From: Roseovarius aestuarii
Lineage (GTDB): Bacteria; Pseudomonadota; Alphaproteobacteria; Rhodobacterales; Rhodobacteraceae
DNA length: 64,000 nucleotides
Assembly: GCA_027214255.1 (NCBI GenBank)
Contig: JAPWHL010000001.1
Coordinates: forward strand, 248,001 to 312,000
Reading direction: 5' to 3'
Made by a program: the position numbers and the translations under genes. This document shows positions 1-8,232 of this stretch, in pieces (within the stretch, counting starts at the first letter, position 1; each line of letters opens with the position of its first letter). Below the pieces are notes generated by a model, which worked only from the letters and a program-made list of their open reading frames with translations, had not been told where the DNA came from and made no database searches.

Positions 1-57
1 TAATTCTGGGTTTTTCGATTGATTTCGAAGATTTTTCAAAATAATTCACCCTGATCT

Positions 58-85
58 GAAACTTTTTTGACCGCTCATTCGTGTC
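58..85 (+). promoter_or_regulatory. ECF-sigma-like promoter of the fasciclin gene
   Basis: GAAAC at 58-62 and CGTGTC at 80-85 are separated by 17 bases and lie about 50 bases before the fasciclin start. This GAAAC/CGT layout resembles promoters read by extracytoplasmic-function sigma factors. Which sigma factor would read it is unknown; none is encoded in the window. Confidence 0.4.
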
Positions 86-133
86 TCCCCATGTCTACGG
101 GCCAAAACGGCCCGATCAATCGGAGGAAGACAC

Positions 134-700
134 ATGACTTTCAAGACCCTTATCGCCGCCACAGCCCTGAGCGCCCTTGCCACAACAGGCTTTGCTGAAA
201 GCCAATCGAAAACCGGCAACCCGATGGTTGGTGGTGCGGAAATGTTCGCGGATAAGAACATCATCGAGAATGCGCTCAACAGTGCCGATCACACCACATT
301 GGTCGCCGCCGTCAAGGCCGCCGGCCTGGTTGAAACCCTGCAAGGCAAAGGCCCGTTTACGGTATTCGCCCCCACCAATGACGCGTTCGCCAAACTCAAG
401 CCCGGCACTGTCGAGGCTCTGCTGGAACCTGCCGCCAAGGACCAACTGACCCAGATCCTGACCTGCCACGTGGTTGGGGCGGATGCGATGGCCATGGCGA
501 TCAAAGGTATGATCGACGACGATGGCGGCAGCCATGTCGTGCCCACATTGGGCGGGTGCAAACTGGACGCCACCTATGACGGCGACAAGATCATGTTGAC
601 CGATGAGCAGGGCCGCGTGATCAACGTAACCATCGCCGATGTCGAGCAATCAAACGGCGTGATTCACGTGGTTGATCGGGTCATCCTGCCCGCGTCGTAA
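134..700 (+). CDS. Secreted fasciclin (FAS1) domain protein
   Basis: The 188-residue product begins with a clear Sec signal peptide (MTFKTL, then an alanine-rich core ending near TGFAES). A single FAS1 domain follows at about residues 45-186, with the hallmark blocks 'GPFTVFAPTNDAF' and, near the end, 'SNGVIHVVDRVILP'. FAS1 domains act in adhesion or as small secreted proteins of unclear role; in alphaproteobacteria they often belong to ECF-sigma or oxidative-stress regulons. The start is well placed: GGAGGA lies 7 bases before the ATG. The next gene, msrB, lies 151 bases downstream in the same direction, consistent with a shared envelope-stress theme, but an inverted repeat lies between them. 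Family assignment is firm; the biological role is not. Confidence 0.9.
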   Translation: MTFKTLIAATALSALATTGFAESQSKTGNPMVGGAEMFADKNIIENALNSADHTTLVAAVKAAGLVETLQGKGPFTVFAPTNDAFAKLKPGTVEALLEPAAKDQLTQILTCHVVGADAMAMAIKGMIDDDGGSHVVPTLGGCKLDATYDGDKIMLTDEQGRVINVTIADVEQSNGVIHVVDRVILPAS

Positions 701-751
701 GCGGACAAACCCTCTCAAGGTAAGGCCCAGTGTTTCAGGGCCTCACCGAAA

Positions 752-787
752 GTTGCGGGCGCCGTGCTTGCCGTGAGCGCCCGCAAC
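752..787 (+). terminator. Hairpin after the fasciclin gene
   Basis: An 11-base stem (GTTGCGGGCGC, 752-762, pairing with 777-787) encloses a 14-base loop about 50 bases after the fasciclin stop. No T-run follows, so it may be a weak terminator or an mRNA-stabilising hairpin rather than a full stop before msrB. Confidence 0.4.
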
Positions 788-851
788 CCTCAAGTTATAC
801 CCCAGACGGATAATCCGGGGCGCCTACACCCCACCACAACAGGAGTATGCC

Positions 852-1322
852 ATGCAACGCCGTATTTTTATGGGCGCCGCTCTGGGCGCTATCGCTTTGG
901 GGCTGACCAGCCGCCGCAGTTCCGCCGCCGCCCCGTTTGAGGTGACGCGCACCGAGGCCGAGTGGCGCGCGATGTTGACCGATGCCCAATACACAGTCAT
1001 GCGCGAAGAGGGTACCGAGCGCGCGGGCAGCTCGCCACTGGACAAGAATTACGCCGATGGCATCTATCATTGCCGGGGCTGCGATCTGCCACTGTACAGC
1101 TCAAAAACCAAATTCGACAGCGGTACAGGCTGGCCCAGCTTTACGGCACCGCTGGAAAACGCGATTGGCACCAAGGAAGATCGCAAGTTTTTCATGCTGC
1201 GCACGGAATGTCATTGCCGTCGCTGCGGCAGCCATTTGGGCCATATTTTTGACGATGGACCGGCCCCCACGGGCAAGCGCCATTGCCTGAACGGCGTCAG
1301 CCTAGTTTTCAAACCCGCTTGA
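852..1322 (+). CDS. msrB: Peptide-methionine (R)-S-oxide reductase MsrB, Tat-exported
   Basis: MsrB reduces the R isomer of methionine sulfoxide in proteins. The 156-residue product carries zinc-binding cysteine pairs (C74/C77 in 'HCRGC' and C122/C125 in 'CHCRRC'), the 'SGTGWPSF' block at 90-97, and the catalytic cysteine C145 in 'GKRHCLNG'. The N-terminus has a twin arginine (MQRRIFMG) and a hydrophobic alanine/glycine stretch ending near residue 27, so the enzyme is probably exported folded through Tat and repairs periplasmic proteins. The start is preceded by AGGAG at a spacing of 6. It stands alone on its strand, after the fasciclin gene, and ends at a strong terminator. Confidence 0.92.
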   Translation: MQRRIFMGAALGAIALGLTSRRSSAAAPFEVTRTEAEWRAMLTDAQYTVMREEGTERAGSSPLDKNYADGIYHCRGCDLPLYSSKTKFDSGTGWPSFTAPLENAIGTKEDRKFFMLRTECHCRRCGSHLGHIFDDGPAPTGKRHCLNGVSLVFKPA

Positions 1323-1331
1323 GTGGACAAA

Positions 1332-1369
1332 CGGGCGCGGCCCAATTCGGTACCGCGCCCGCTCTTTTT
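1332..1369 (+). terminator. Rho-independent terminator of msrB
   Basis: A perfect 9-base stem (CGGGCGCGG, 1332-1340, with 1353-1361) is followed by CTCTTTTTC. It sits just after the msrB stop and before the convergent J-domain gene. Confidence 0.8.
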
Positions 1370-1397
1370 CTTGGTCTAAGTACCCGCGCCGCAGGCA
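1366..1397. repeat. Copy 1 of a Rhodobacterales-type intergenic motif
   Basis: The stretch contains CTTGGTCTAAGTACCC followed by CGCCGCAGGCA. Its core (AA[AG]TACC, then CGCCGCAGGC) recurs in reverse orientation at 59548-59587, and the first half recurs at 6677-6700. Confidence 0.45.
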
Positions 1398-1428
1398 TGG
1401 AAAATTCGCAGAATTTTCTATCAAGTAT

Positions 1429-2052
1429 TCATTTGAAATTACGGCTTTGCTTGATCTGATCCCACGCCCAGACAACTTGCTGCAATTGCTCTTCCTGACT
1501 GCGGTCACCACCGTTGATATCCGGGTGCAGCACCTTGATCAGAGCCTTATAGCTTTTGCGAATTTCGGCCTTTGTCAGCGTATCCTCGACCTCAAGGATT
1601 TCGACCGCGCGTCGCTCGGTGGGGGGCAGGCGGCGTCCACCCGCACGCGCCTTGCCGGGGTTACGCGTGGCGTTGCCGCCCAGCACCTGATGCGGGTCTT
1701 CAATGCCCAAGCGGGCCCATGCGCGGGCTTCTGGGTCGACAAAGCTTTTGGTTTCCCGCTCCCACACTTTGTCTTTCGAATTCTGTGCGTTGATTTCTGC
1801 CTCGGTGGCGCTGTCGAAGAAATTCCACTTCAGGTTGTATTCTCGCACATGCTGCTGACAGAACCAGAAGAACTCGTCCAAGACATCAGGTGCCTTGGGT
1901 GCGCGGTACTTACCGGGCTCTTCGCAGCCCTCATGCTCGCACACGCGAACCGAGGTTTCGGACGCGCCGGACATGCCGCGACGTCCGCGCGGGTTCTTTT
2001 TCTTGGCGGACGACACTTTCATGTCAAAGCCGAAAGGATCTGATTTAGCCAT
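1429..2052 (-). CDS. J-domain (DnaJ-like) molecular chaperone
   Basis: The 207-residue protein has its J domain at the C-terminus (about residues 145-205), including the HPD tripeptide in 'VLHPDING' that stimulates DnaK ATPase. The first half is not classical DnaJ. It has a basic, lysine/arginine-rich start and a cysteine-containing block ('VCEHEGCEEPGKYRAP' and, 30 residues on, 'FWFCQQH') that could bind a metal ion, plus a conserved-looking 'EYNLKWNFF' segment. There are no G/F-rich or zinc-finger DnaJ regions. This is a specialised J protein, not the general co-chaperone. It is divergent from bolA with 76 bases between the starts. The client is unknown. Confidence 0.85.
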   Translation of the reverse strand: MAKSDPFGFDMKVSSAKKKNPRGRRGMSGASETSVRVCEHEGCEEPGKYRAPKAPDVLDEFFWFCQQHVREYNLKWNFFDSATEAEINAQNSKDKVWERETKSFVDPEARAWARLGIEDPHQVLGGNATRNPGKARAGGRRLPPTERRAVEILEVEDTLTKAEIRKSYKALIKVLHPDINGGDRSQEEQLQQVVWAWDQIKQSRNFK

Positions 2053-2128
2053 GGGGCACCTCTTTCCGAGTCGAAGCAGAGAGTTTACGGTAAAACGAAA
2101 GAAATTGAAGGGGGCAAAGGTAAAATAG

Positions 2129-2386
2129 ATGACACGAGCAGATGAGATTAAGGCGGCGTTAAATCGCGCGTTTGAGGCGCATCATATTGATGTTATTGAT
2201 GAAAGCGAACAACATCGCGGTCATGCAGGGTATCAGGAAGGTGGTCAGTCACATTTTCGCGTCCGCATTCAGACGCCCGAATTGACGCCGCTCAGCCGTC
2301 TGGCCCGCCACCGCGCCGTGCATGCGGCGATCGGTCCGGCCTTGATTGCGCAAATCCATGCTTTGGCGATCGAAATCGACGCCTGA
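2129..2386 (+). CDS. bolA: BolA-family protein
   Basis: The 85-residue protein matches the BolA fold, with 'GGQSHFRVRI' in the middle and the positively charged 'LSRLARHRAVHAAIG' segment in the second half. BolA proteins bind monothiol glutaredoxins through a shared iron-sulfur cluster and influence iron handling and cell shape. The conserved histidines (in SHF and RHR) are candidate ligands. The ATG is preceded by a purine-rich GGGGGCAAAGG. It is divergent from the J-domain gene and convergent with the DUF4177-like gene, whose stop lies 4 bases away, so it is probably monocistronic. Confidence 0.88.
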   Translation: MTRADEIKAALNRAFEAHHIDVIDESEQHRGHAGYQEGGQSHFRVRIQTPELTPLSRLARHRAVHAAIGPALIAQIHALAIEIDA

Positions 2387-2390
2387 CGGT

Positions 2391-2798
2391 TCAGCTGTGG
2401 TCGGGACGTCTTTCAGGCGCATCGGGGGCATCATGTTCGTCCTGTGTTTGCGTGTCCGGCATGTCGGGGGCGGATTGCGTCGTTTCCTCGCTCTCATTAG
2501 GGGCCACAGCTTCGGCGATAGTGCTGGCCGTCGCGATCATCTCATCTGCGGCCGAGTCCGCCGTGCCGACGGGGCGGCGAAACACCAGCAATGTGCGATA
2601 GACAGTTTGGCTGGATGTCAGCCCCTGACGTTCTTCACTGGGTAACAGATCACTGCGCACATAGTCCCATCCGTCAGCTGCGTGGGCATTCAGAACATCT
2701 TCCACGGTCTTTGCAAAACGGCCTTCGGGCGATTTGACCCCTTGTGCCTTGCGGCCTTTGGTCGGGCTGGGGCAAACCTTGTATTCGTAACGTGTCAT
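2391..2798 (-). CDS. DUF4177-like protein with acidic tail
   Basis: The first about 75 residues ('YEYKVCPSP', 'GWDYVRSDLLP', 'TVYRTLLVFRRP') resemble the small DUF4177 domain. The remaining 60 residues are low-complexity and rich in D, E, P, A and T, probably disordered. The function is not known. No signal peptide is visible, so the protein is probably cytoplasmic. It is convergent with bolA and transcribed away from the small + strand element at 2831. Confidence 0.7.
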   Translation of the reverse strand: MTRYEYKVCPSPTKGRKAQGVKSPEGRFAKTVEDVLNAHAADGWDYVRSDLLPSEERQGLTSSQTVYRTLLVFRRPVGTADSAADEMIATASTIAEAVAPNESEETTQSAPDMPDTQTQDEHDAPDAPERRPDHS

Positions 2799-2830
2799 TG
2801 TACTTGTCCGGTTTCTAAGGAGATGTGCGC

Positions 2831-2953
2831 ATGTTTAGATATCTGGTGAATTGGCACGGGCCTACGTCTTGTTGTTCTTTTGCGTGCTTAGCATCCCGCC
2901 TGGCGAACGCGCACAGGCGTGTGCGCGCATTTTTCAGGCAGGCCAGACTCTAG
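2831..2953 (+). CDS. Possible 40-residue small ORF (cysteine/arginine-rich)
   Basis: An optimal ribosome-binding site, AAGGAG, lies 8 bases before this ATG in an otherwise empty intergenic region. The 40-codon frame starts MFRYLVNWHG, has a cysteine-rich centre (TSCCSFACLA) and an arginine-rich end. An intrinsic-terminator-like hairpin with a T-run (2909-2934) lies inside the last third of the frame, which argues that the RNA may end before the stop codon. It could instead be a small regulatory RNA, a leader peptide, or chance. No downstream gene on this strand would be controlled by it. Confidence 0.25.
   Translation: MFRYLVNWHGPTSCCSFACLASRLANAHRRVRAFFRQARL
2909..2934 (+). terminator. Intrinsic terminator on the plus strand
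   Basis: GCGCACA (2909-2915) pairs perfectly with TGTGCGC (2920-2926) over a 4-base loop, followed by GCATTTTT. The T-run exists only on the + strand, yet the nearest + strand gene (bolA) ends over 500 bases upstream, so it most likely ends an independent short transcript. Confidence 0.55.
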
Positions 2954-3029
2954 CCCAAGATAGACCAATTTGGAAACCGCAATCGTGGCAAAGATAGGGG
3001 ATTATCCGCCGTTGCAGATTGCAAGGTGA

Positions 3030-4106
3030 TTAACGGGTGTCAAAGGCGCGGGCAATGGCGCGGGCGACAAACCAGCCTGCAACTGCAAGGGCGATGCCCA
3101 AGTAACCATCGATGGCATAATGCCATCCCAGATGCACCGATCCCAACATGATCAACAGGGTAAAGACAACCATCATCCAGCCCGCCCAGCGACGCCACGC
3201 AAACGCATGGCACGTCATCAGGGTTGATGCGGCCAAATGCATGCTGGGCATTGCCGAAATCCCTTTGACGGGGCCGTCATTGAGATATCCGTCCAGCAGC
3301 ATATCCTGCACGCCCAGTGCCCAGACCGGGCTGACCGTGGCAAACTCGTTGAGCTTGTCCATCAGGGGGACGAACATGTCGCCATAGCCGAAAACCTGAT
3401 AATAGACCGGCCCGCCCGAGGCCCAAACCGTCGCCAACAGGTTGCCGCCAATACCCCAAGTTAGCACAAAACCGATCAGGAACGTGTTGCGACGCACTGG
3501 ATTGTCGCGGTCAAAACACGCCACAAAGGTGATGAAATAGAGCAGGAAAAACCAGAAATGATAGATTCCGTTCAGCCATGTGGTGACCAACGGCGAGTCC
3601 AGCAACGGGCCCAGCAAAACATAGGGATCCGTGCCTCCGTGCAACCAACGATCAAACTGCGCAAGGGCCGGATCCCATGCGTAGGGGTTCAGCTGCGGCA
3701 ACATTTCTTTGATAAAGGCGAAATCGACAGTGAAGAACGAGATCGTTAGAAAGGCCACGCCGCCAATCATCAGGCGCTGCGGGTCCAGACAGAATTCACG
3801 TATGTCGTTGATGAACCATCGCGTCGGGTTCTGCGGGCGCAGGATCAGCGCCATATAGCCAAAGCGCCAAAACATCAAAAAGATCATGAAAACCGGGATG
3901 ATGACCTGAAGCATGGTCACCAGGCGCATCGCCGTTCCGGATTGGAACGACACCCCCAGCCATGCCGCAATCGCCAGTGCCGCGACGAAATGGATCAGTG
4001 TAATCGCGATCAAAACGCGGTTCTGCCATGCCGCGTGTGACAAGTGCTTGAGAAAAGCATGGACGCGCGGCTGAGCGATCATCTGGATATCCGTGTGCAT
4101 TGTCAT
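3030..4106 (-). CDS. PAP2-family membrane phosphatase/phosphotransferase
   Basis: The 358-residue protein is polytopic, with about six hydrophobic segments. In its second half it carries the phosphatidic-acid-phosphatase type 2 motifs: 'SAMPSMHLA' near residue 285 and 'SVHLGWHYAIDG' near residue 325, which supply the two histidines and the aspartate of the active site on the outer face of the membrane. Length and layout resemble the bacterial PAP2 branch related to inositol-phosphoceramide synthases, so the substrate may be a phospholipid or a lipid-linked group. The ATG at 4106 is used; a second ATG two codons in (4100) is equally possible. It stands alone. Confidence 0.85.
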   Translation of the reverse strand: MTMHTDIQMIAQPRVHAFLKHLSHAAWQNRVLIAITLIHFVAALAIAAWLGVSFQSGTAMRLVTMLQVIIPVFMIFLMFWRFGYMALILRPQNPTRWFINDIREFCLDPQRLMIGGVAFLTISFFTVDFAFIKEMLPQLNPYAWDPALAQFDRWLHGGTDPYVLLGPLLDSPLVTTWLNGIYHFWFFLLYFITFVACFDRDNPVRRNTFLIGFVLTWGIGGNLLATVWASGGPVYYQVFGYGDMFVPLMDKLNEFATVSPVWALGVQDMLLDGYLNDGPVKGISAMPSMHLAASTLMTCHAFAWRRWAGWMMVVFTLLIMLGSVHLGWHYAIDGYLGIALAVAGWFVARAIARAFDTR

Positions 4107-4295
4107 ATCTGGTGTGCCCCGAACTGTTTTGCTGAACGTGGCGCGCGATACTGGCAGGGCGTGGGCATCAATTGGTCGATTTAGGGGCAGATTGTTTCAA
4201 AGCCGGTTGTTTTAAGACATGCCGCTTTTCAGGGCGCAACACCACACCGCGCACCCCTCCTGGAAAATGCCCCGTTAAGGTCTCACAACTGGCGG

Positions 4296-4799
4296 TCAGC
4301 GCTTTGCCAGCTTGGAATGGATGCTGATCGTGCGCCCGATACCATCCGGCCGGGGCAGGGCGGCGTGGGCGGCTTCCATCGCCGCCACGCGCGCCTGAAT
4401 TTCGGTCGGCATGGGCGTCACTTTGGGCCCGCTCATGTCCACATGCAAGGTCAGCCCTTCGCCAGTCGCCGCCAACCAGCCGTCCTCGTGATATAGTTCC
4501 TGAAAGCTGTGGAACCGCTTTTCGTCGTGTGCGATCATGTAAAATGAGCTACGAACGCGATCTCCCAGATGCAGCTCACGCAGGTAGCGAACGTGGAACT
4601 CGGCGGTATAGGTGGTCAACTGGCGCGTCGCCGCATAGTCCGCGCCAAAGCCCAGCAACGGGTACACCTGATCTCCCGCGCGATCAAACAAAACGGTGTA
4701 ATATGCCATGTTAAGATGGCCGTTATAGTCGATCCAACCGGGTTCAATCTCCATCAGTTCCGAGATGAAGGGGCTGGGCAGTGTGTCGGACAAGGTCAT
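4296..4799 (-). CDS. Hotdog-fold acyl-CoA thioesterase
   Basis: The 167-residue protein has the 4HBT-type hotdog signature 'WIDYNGHLNMAYY' near residues 22-34, followed by 'LFDRAGD', where the aspartate and nearby histidine lie at the thioesterase site. 'HVRYLRELHLGD' further on is typical of the central helix and sheet. The sequence resembles the thioesterases found with or fused to carnitine dehydrogenase (betainyl-CoA thioesterase), but no carnitine genes are near, so the substrate remains open. It sits downstream of gatB on the same strand, separated by a hairpin, so it likely has its own promoter. Confidence 0.8.
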   Translation of the reverse strand: MTLSDTLPSPFISELMEIEPGWIDYNGHLNMAYYTVLFDRAGDQVYPLLGFGADYAATRQLTTYTAEFHVRYLRELHLGDRVRSSFYMIAHDEKRFHSFQELYHEDGWLAATGEGLTLHVDMSGPKVTPMPTEIQARVAAMEAAHAALPRPDGIGRTISIHSKLAKR

Positions 4800-4970
4800 C
4801 GGCGGGCCTCCTGAGGCAGTCAGGCGGGGTTTAACGACCTTGAAGCGTGGGGGAAAGGGGGCGTTGGACCTTGGAGGTGGCGCAACGCGACCTTTAGGGG
4901 CGCGCGCGCCTTGCCAGATTGCGCCATTTTGACGATCGCGCTGGCAATCCCGACCTGATCAGACATCACC

Positions 4971-4996
4971 AAAAGGCCCCGGATCATGTCCGGGGC
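4971..4996 (-). terminator. Terminator-like hairpin after gatB
   Basis: On the minus strand GCCCCGGA pairs with TCCGGGGC across the loop CATGA, followed by CTTTT. It lies 30 bases after the gatB stop. The same palindrome core recurs at 63543-63564. Confidence 0.6.
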
Positions 4997-5026
4997 GCGC
5001 ATGGGATGATGCGGATCGGCCGGGCC

Positions 5027-6538
5027 TTATAACCCCAGCTTGGCGCTGACGATTTCGTTGACGGCCTTGGGGTTGGCCTTGCCGCCCGTTGCCTTCATCA
5101 CCTGACCGACGAACCAGCCCGCCAGCTTGGGGTTGGCCTGCGCTTTTTCGACCTGCGCCGGATTGTCGGCGATGATCTGATCCACGGCGGTTTCAATCGC
5201 GCCGGTGTCGGTAACCTGTTTCATGCCGCGTTCTTCGACAATCTGCGCCGGATCACCACCGTCCGTATAGACGATCTCAAACAGATCCTTTGCGATCTTG
5301 CCTGAAATGGCGTCGGACGCAATCAGGTCTACGATTCCGCCCAGTTGCGCGGGGCTGACCGGGCTGGCGGTGATGTCGGCGCCCTCTTTTTTCAGGCGAC
5401 CAAACAACTCGTTGATGACCCAGTTCGCCACCAGCTTGCCATCGCGCCCCTGTGCGGCTTCTTCAAAATACGCGGCATTGGCGACCTCGGCAGTCAGAAC
5501 CGAGGCGTCATATTCGCTGAGGCCGAAATCAAGGACAAACCGGGCCTTCTTGGCATCCGGCAGTTCGGGCAGCGAAGCGGCAATCCCGTCCACCCAGGAC
5601 TGTTCGATCTCCAATGGCAGAAGGTCCGGATCAGGGAAATAGCGATAGTCATGCGCCTCTTCCTTGGACCGCATCGAGCGGGTCTCGTTCTTGTCCGGGT
5701 CGTATAGGCGCGTTTCCTGATCTACAGTGCCACCGCCCTCGACAATGGCGATCTGGCGACGTGCTTCGACCTCGATCGCGGCCTGAATAAACCGCATCGA
5801 GTTCATGTTCTTGATTTCACAACGCGTGCCCAAGTGGCTGAAATCTTGCGTTTCTTGATACTTCTCATACTGACCGGGACGGCAGATGCTGACATTCACA
5901 TCCGCGCGCAGGTTGCCGTTTTGCATATTGCCATCGCATGTTCCCAAATAGCGCAGGATCTGACGCATTTTCAGAACATAGGCGGCGGCTTCTTCGGGGC
6001 CGCGAATGTCGGGCTTGCTGACGATTTCCATCAGGCAGACGCCCGTGCGGTTCAGGTCTACAAACGACATGTTGGGGTCCATGTCGTGGATACTCTTGCC
6101 TGCGTCCTGCTCCATGTGGATGCGCTCGATGCGCACCAGACGTGCGATGCCCGGCTCCATATCCACCAGAACCTCGCCCTCACCGACGATGGGATGGTAA
6201 AGCTGGCTGATCTGATAGCCCTGCGGCAAATCGGGATAAAAATAATTCTTGCGATCAAAGGCTGATTTCAGGTTGATCTGCGCCTTCAGGCCCAACCCGG
6301 TCCGCACTGCCTGCTCGACGCAAAACTCGTTGATCACGGGCAACATGCCGGGCATAGCCGCATCAACAAAGGCAACGTTCGAGTTGGGCTCGGCCCCAAA
6401 CAATGTGGAAGCGCCCGAGAACAGCTTGGACTTGGATGCGACCTGGGCATGGATCTCCATCCCGATCACCAATTCCCAATCGTGCTTTGCTCCTGCAATC
6501 ACACGGGGTTTCGGGGGCTCATAGGTCAGGTCCAGCAT
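5027..6538 (-). CDS. gatB: Asp-tRNA(Asn)/Glu-tRNA(Gln) amidotransferase subunit B
   Basis: GatB is the kinase-like subunit of GatCAB, which converts mischarged Glu-tRNA(Gln) and Asp-tRNA(Asn) to Gln-tRNA and Asn-tRNA. The 503-residue length fits the family. Conserved blocks are '[10 protein letters not shown]' near residue 25, '[17 protein letters not shown]' near residue 100 and the C-terminal YqeY-like helical domain ending in '[17 protein letters not shown]'. The frame is open 54 codons further upstream, but AAAGGA sits 8 bases before the ATG at 6538, and the upstream extension has no family resemblance, so 6538 is chosen. gatA and gatC are not in the window. Confidence 0.95.
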   Translation of the reverse strand: MLDLTYEPPKPRVIAGAKHDWELVIGMEIHAQVASKSKLFSGASTLFGAEPNSNVAFVDAAMPGMLPVINEFCVEQAVRTGLGLKAQINLKSAFDRKNYFYPDLPQGYQISQLYHPIVGEGEVLVDMEPGIARLVRIERIHMEQDAGKSIHDMDPNMSFVDLNRTGVCLMEIVSKPDIRGPEEAAAYVLKMRQILRYLGTCDGNMQNGNLRADVNVSICRPGQYEKYQETQDFSHLGTRCEIKNMNSMRFIQAAIEVEARRQIAIVEGGGTVDQETRLYDPDKNETRSMRSKEEAHDYRYFPDPDLLPLEIEQSWVDGIAASLPELPDAKKARFVLDFGLSEYDASVLTAEVANAAYFEEAAQGRDGKLVANWVINELFGRLKKEGADITASPVSPAQLGGIVDLIASDAISGKIAKDLFEIVYTDGGDPAQIVEERGMKQVTDTGAIETAVDQIIADNPAQVEKAQANPKLAGWFVGQVMKATGGKANPKAVNEIVSAKLGL

Positions 6539-6676
6539 AGCGCGCATCCTTTGGTCACTTGATGCGCGTTTTAGGATAGGCGTGCGCTTGGGGCAAGGCC
6601 ACGCAATCAGTATTTGATGAACTATGAAACTGCGCTCAATGCGCCCCCTCAACCAGAAGAGGGAGCGCGCCCTTGG

Positions 6677-6700
6677 CTTTTTCTTGGCGGAAATACCCAA
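6677..6700. repeat. Partial copy of the intergenic motif
   Basis: CTTTTTCTTGGCGGAAATACCC here matches the first half of the element at 1366 (CTTTTTCTTGGTCTAAGTACCC). It lies between gatB and the next upstream gene, in 237 bases without any recognised gene. An imperfect G+C-rich inverted repeat (about 6640-6667) precedes it. Confidence 0.35.
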
Positions 6701-6775
6701 TCACGAGACTGGCCAAGCGCGCGTCGTCCGTTGGAGCGCGCCAATTGCGACCTTCCGCGCTGGCAAGCCGGCAGT

Positions 6776-8074
6776 TTAGAGGGATGGCAAGCGATACATA
6801 CCCGCAGGCGAAAACGCGATCGAACTGCCATCGGAGATATCGTCGGCAAACTGCGCGGCAATGGCGCGCAACGCGGCTTGACGGCCTTCGGTGATCAATG
6901 CGCGGCGCGAAGGCAGCGGCGCTGCCTGTCCGGGAGTGTGCAGGGCTTGGGTCCAGATCAACGGATGTAATTCGTGCAGATGGTCGCGCAATATCCACGA
7001 CAGGCAATCGTGCAAAGCCGCGCGGGTTGTGGCCTGTGAACGGGGCGCTTCTGGATGTGGTGCCATCGTCACGGCGCAGAATGCAGCCAACAGATTACAG
7101 CTGTGCTGATCGGGGGTGCGGCGGAGGATATCGTGCAGCCCGTCGATGAAAAACTCGGTATCCAGCAGGTCCAGCGCTTGGGTATCCAAGGCCAGCGCGT
7201 CGAAATAGACCCATGTATAAGCGCCTGCGCCCCAGATATCTCCGGTACGCGCGGCCGTGCGGCGGGCTTCAAGCTCCAGAGTTTGATAGCAACCGTATCG
7301 GGCCGGCAACAGGTTCTGGCCCAGGGCGCGCATGTGGCGCGGGCTGGCGGGGTCCAGATCGATCAGATCCTCGTAAAAGTCGGCAACGCGGTTGCGCGGC
7401 TCAGGGGCCGCAGCCAGAAGTGCGCATTGCGCGGCGGCCAAAGAGGGCGCGTTCTCGGAGACGCCACAAAACGGGGCCAGCAAGGTTTCAGCGCGCGCGA
7501 AATGGCGGGCAAAGCGTGCTTCGGTGCCTTCGACACCGGCCGCTTTTTCCGCGTCCGGAATCGTGCGCCATGCCCACCCCAGATCGATATGCGTCAAGGC
7601 AATGATCAATGCGATGGCATAATCATCAGGGTGTTCGCGCCCCATTGCCTCCAATGCATAGATGCCGTCGGGGGCAGGGATCGAGCCATCGTGCAGGGAA
7701 TCCTCGGCCACGGCCACCACATCGCTGCGCGCGCCAAACGCCAGTAACATTGCGCCGGATTCACCGCCGGGCGTTGCGGCGCGTGTGCGGTCCGCCTCCA
7801 TGATCAGATCGGACAGTTCGGCCCACATTTCCTGACGGGCCATTTTCTGCCCCCGGTCCTGATAGGCGGCGCGGGCCATTTCTTCGTCGGTGATCGGCAT
7901 CGACGGCAGGATGATTCGCTGGCTCAGGGTATCAAGGTCTGGCGCTTGCCGGGCTTTGCGTCTGCGGGGTTTGGGCGTGGGGACGTCACCGGGGGGCGTG
8001 GTCTTTTGGGCCTTTTCGCCTTTACCTGCGTTGAACGCGGGACGGGCCGTAAGGCGAGCCATGGCGCGGGACAT
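6776..8074 (-). CDS. Conserved-looking protein of unknown function (432 aa)
   Basis: I do not recognise a named family. The first 55 residues are basic and proline-rich (for example 'TPKPRRRKARQ'), then the protein is mostly alpha-helical and alanine-rich, with several tryptophan- and aspartate-bearing segments ('HIDLGWAWRTIPDAEKAAG', 'AGAYTWVYFDALALD'). The helical spacing suggests TPR-like repeats, but no consensus is clear. No signal peptide is visible with the chosen ATG at 8074; the frame is open to 8263 but that extension looks non-coding. No good ribosome site precedes either candidate, so the start is uncertain. It is divergent from the lytic transglycosylase gene. Confidence 0.6.
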   Translation of the reverse strand: MSRAMARLTARPAFNAGKGEKAQKTTPPGDVPTPKPRRRKARQAPDLDTLSQRIILPSMPITDEEMARAAYQDRGQKMARQEMWAELSDLIMEADRTRAATPGGESGAMLLAFGARSDVVAVAEDSLHDGSIPAPDGIYALEAMGREHPDDYAIALIIALTHIDLGWAWRTIPDAEKAAGVEGTEARFARHFARAETLLAPFCGVSENAPSLAAAQCALLAAAPEPRNRVADFYEDLIDLDPASPRHMRALGQNLLPARYGCYQTLELEARRTAARTGDIWGAGAYTWVYFDALALDTQALDLLDTEFFIDGLHDILRRTPDQHSCNLLAAFCAVTMAPHPEAPRSQATTRAALHDCLSWILRDHLHELHPLIWTQALHTPGQAAPLPSRRALITEGRQAALRAIAAQFADDISDGSSIAFSPAGMYRLPSL

Positions 8075-8232
8075 GAGTGAGATCACAGCAGCAGCTTCCT
8101 GTCTTTGAGTGTGTTGTCCCGACTCTGCGCGCGCATTCGGGCCAAAACATGTCGAGCCTTGGGAGAAGGCGAGGTAATACGCGGGTGGGTGATAACAATT
8201 GCTATTGTCGGAATTGTGGTAAAGAATGCCTG

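Noticed and set aside
4820..5002. 60-codon minus-strand frame between gatB and the thioesterase
   Set aside because: It includes the gatB terminator hairpin at its start, has no ribosome site and no family resemblance.
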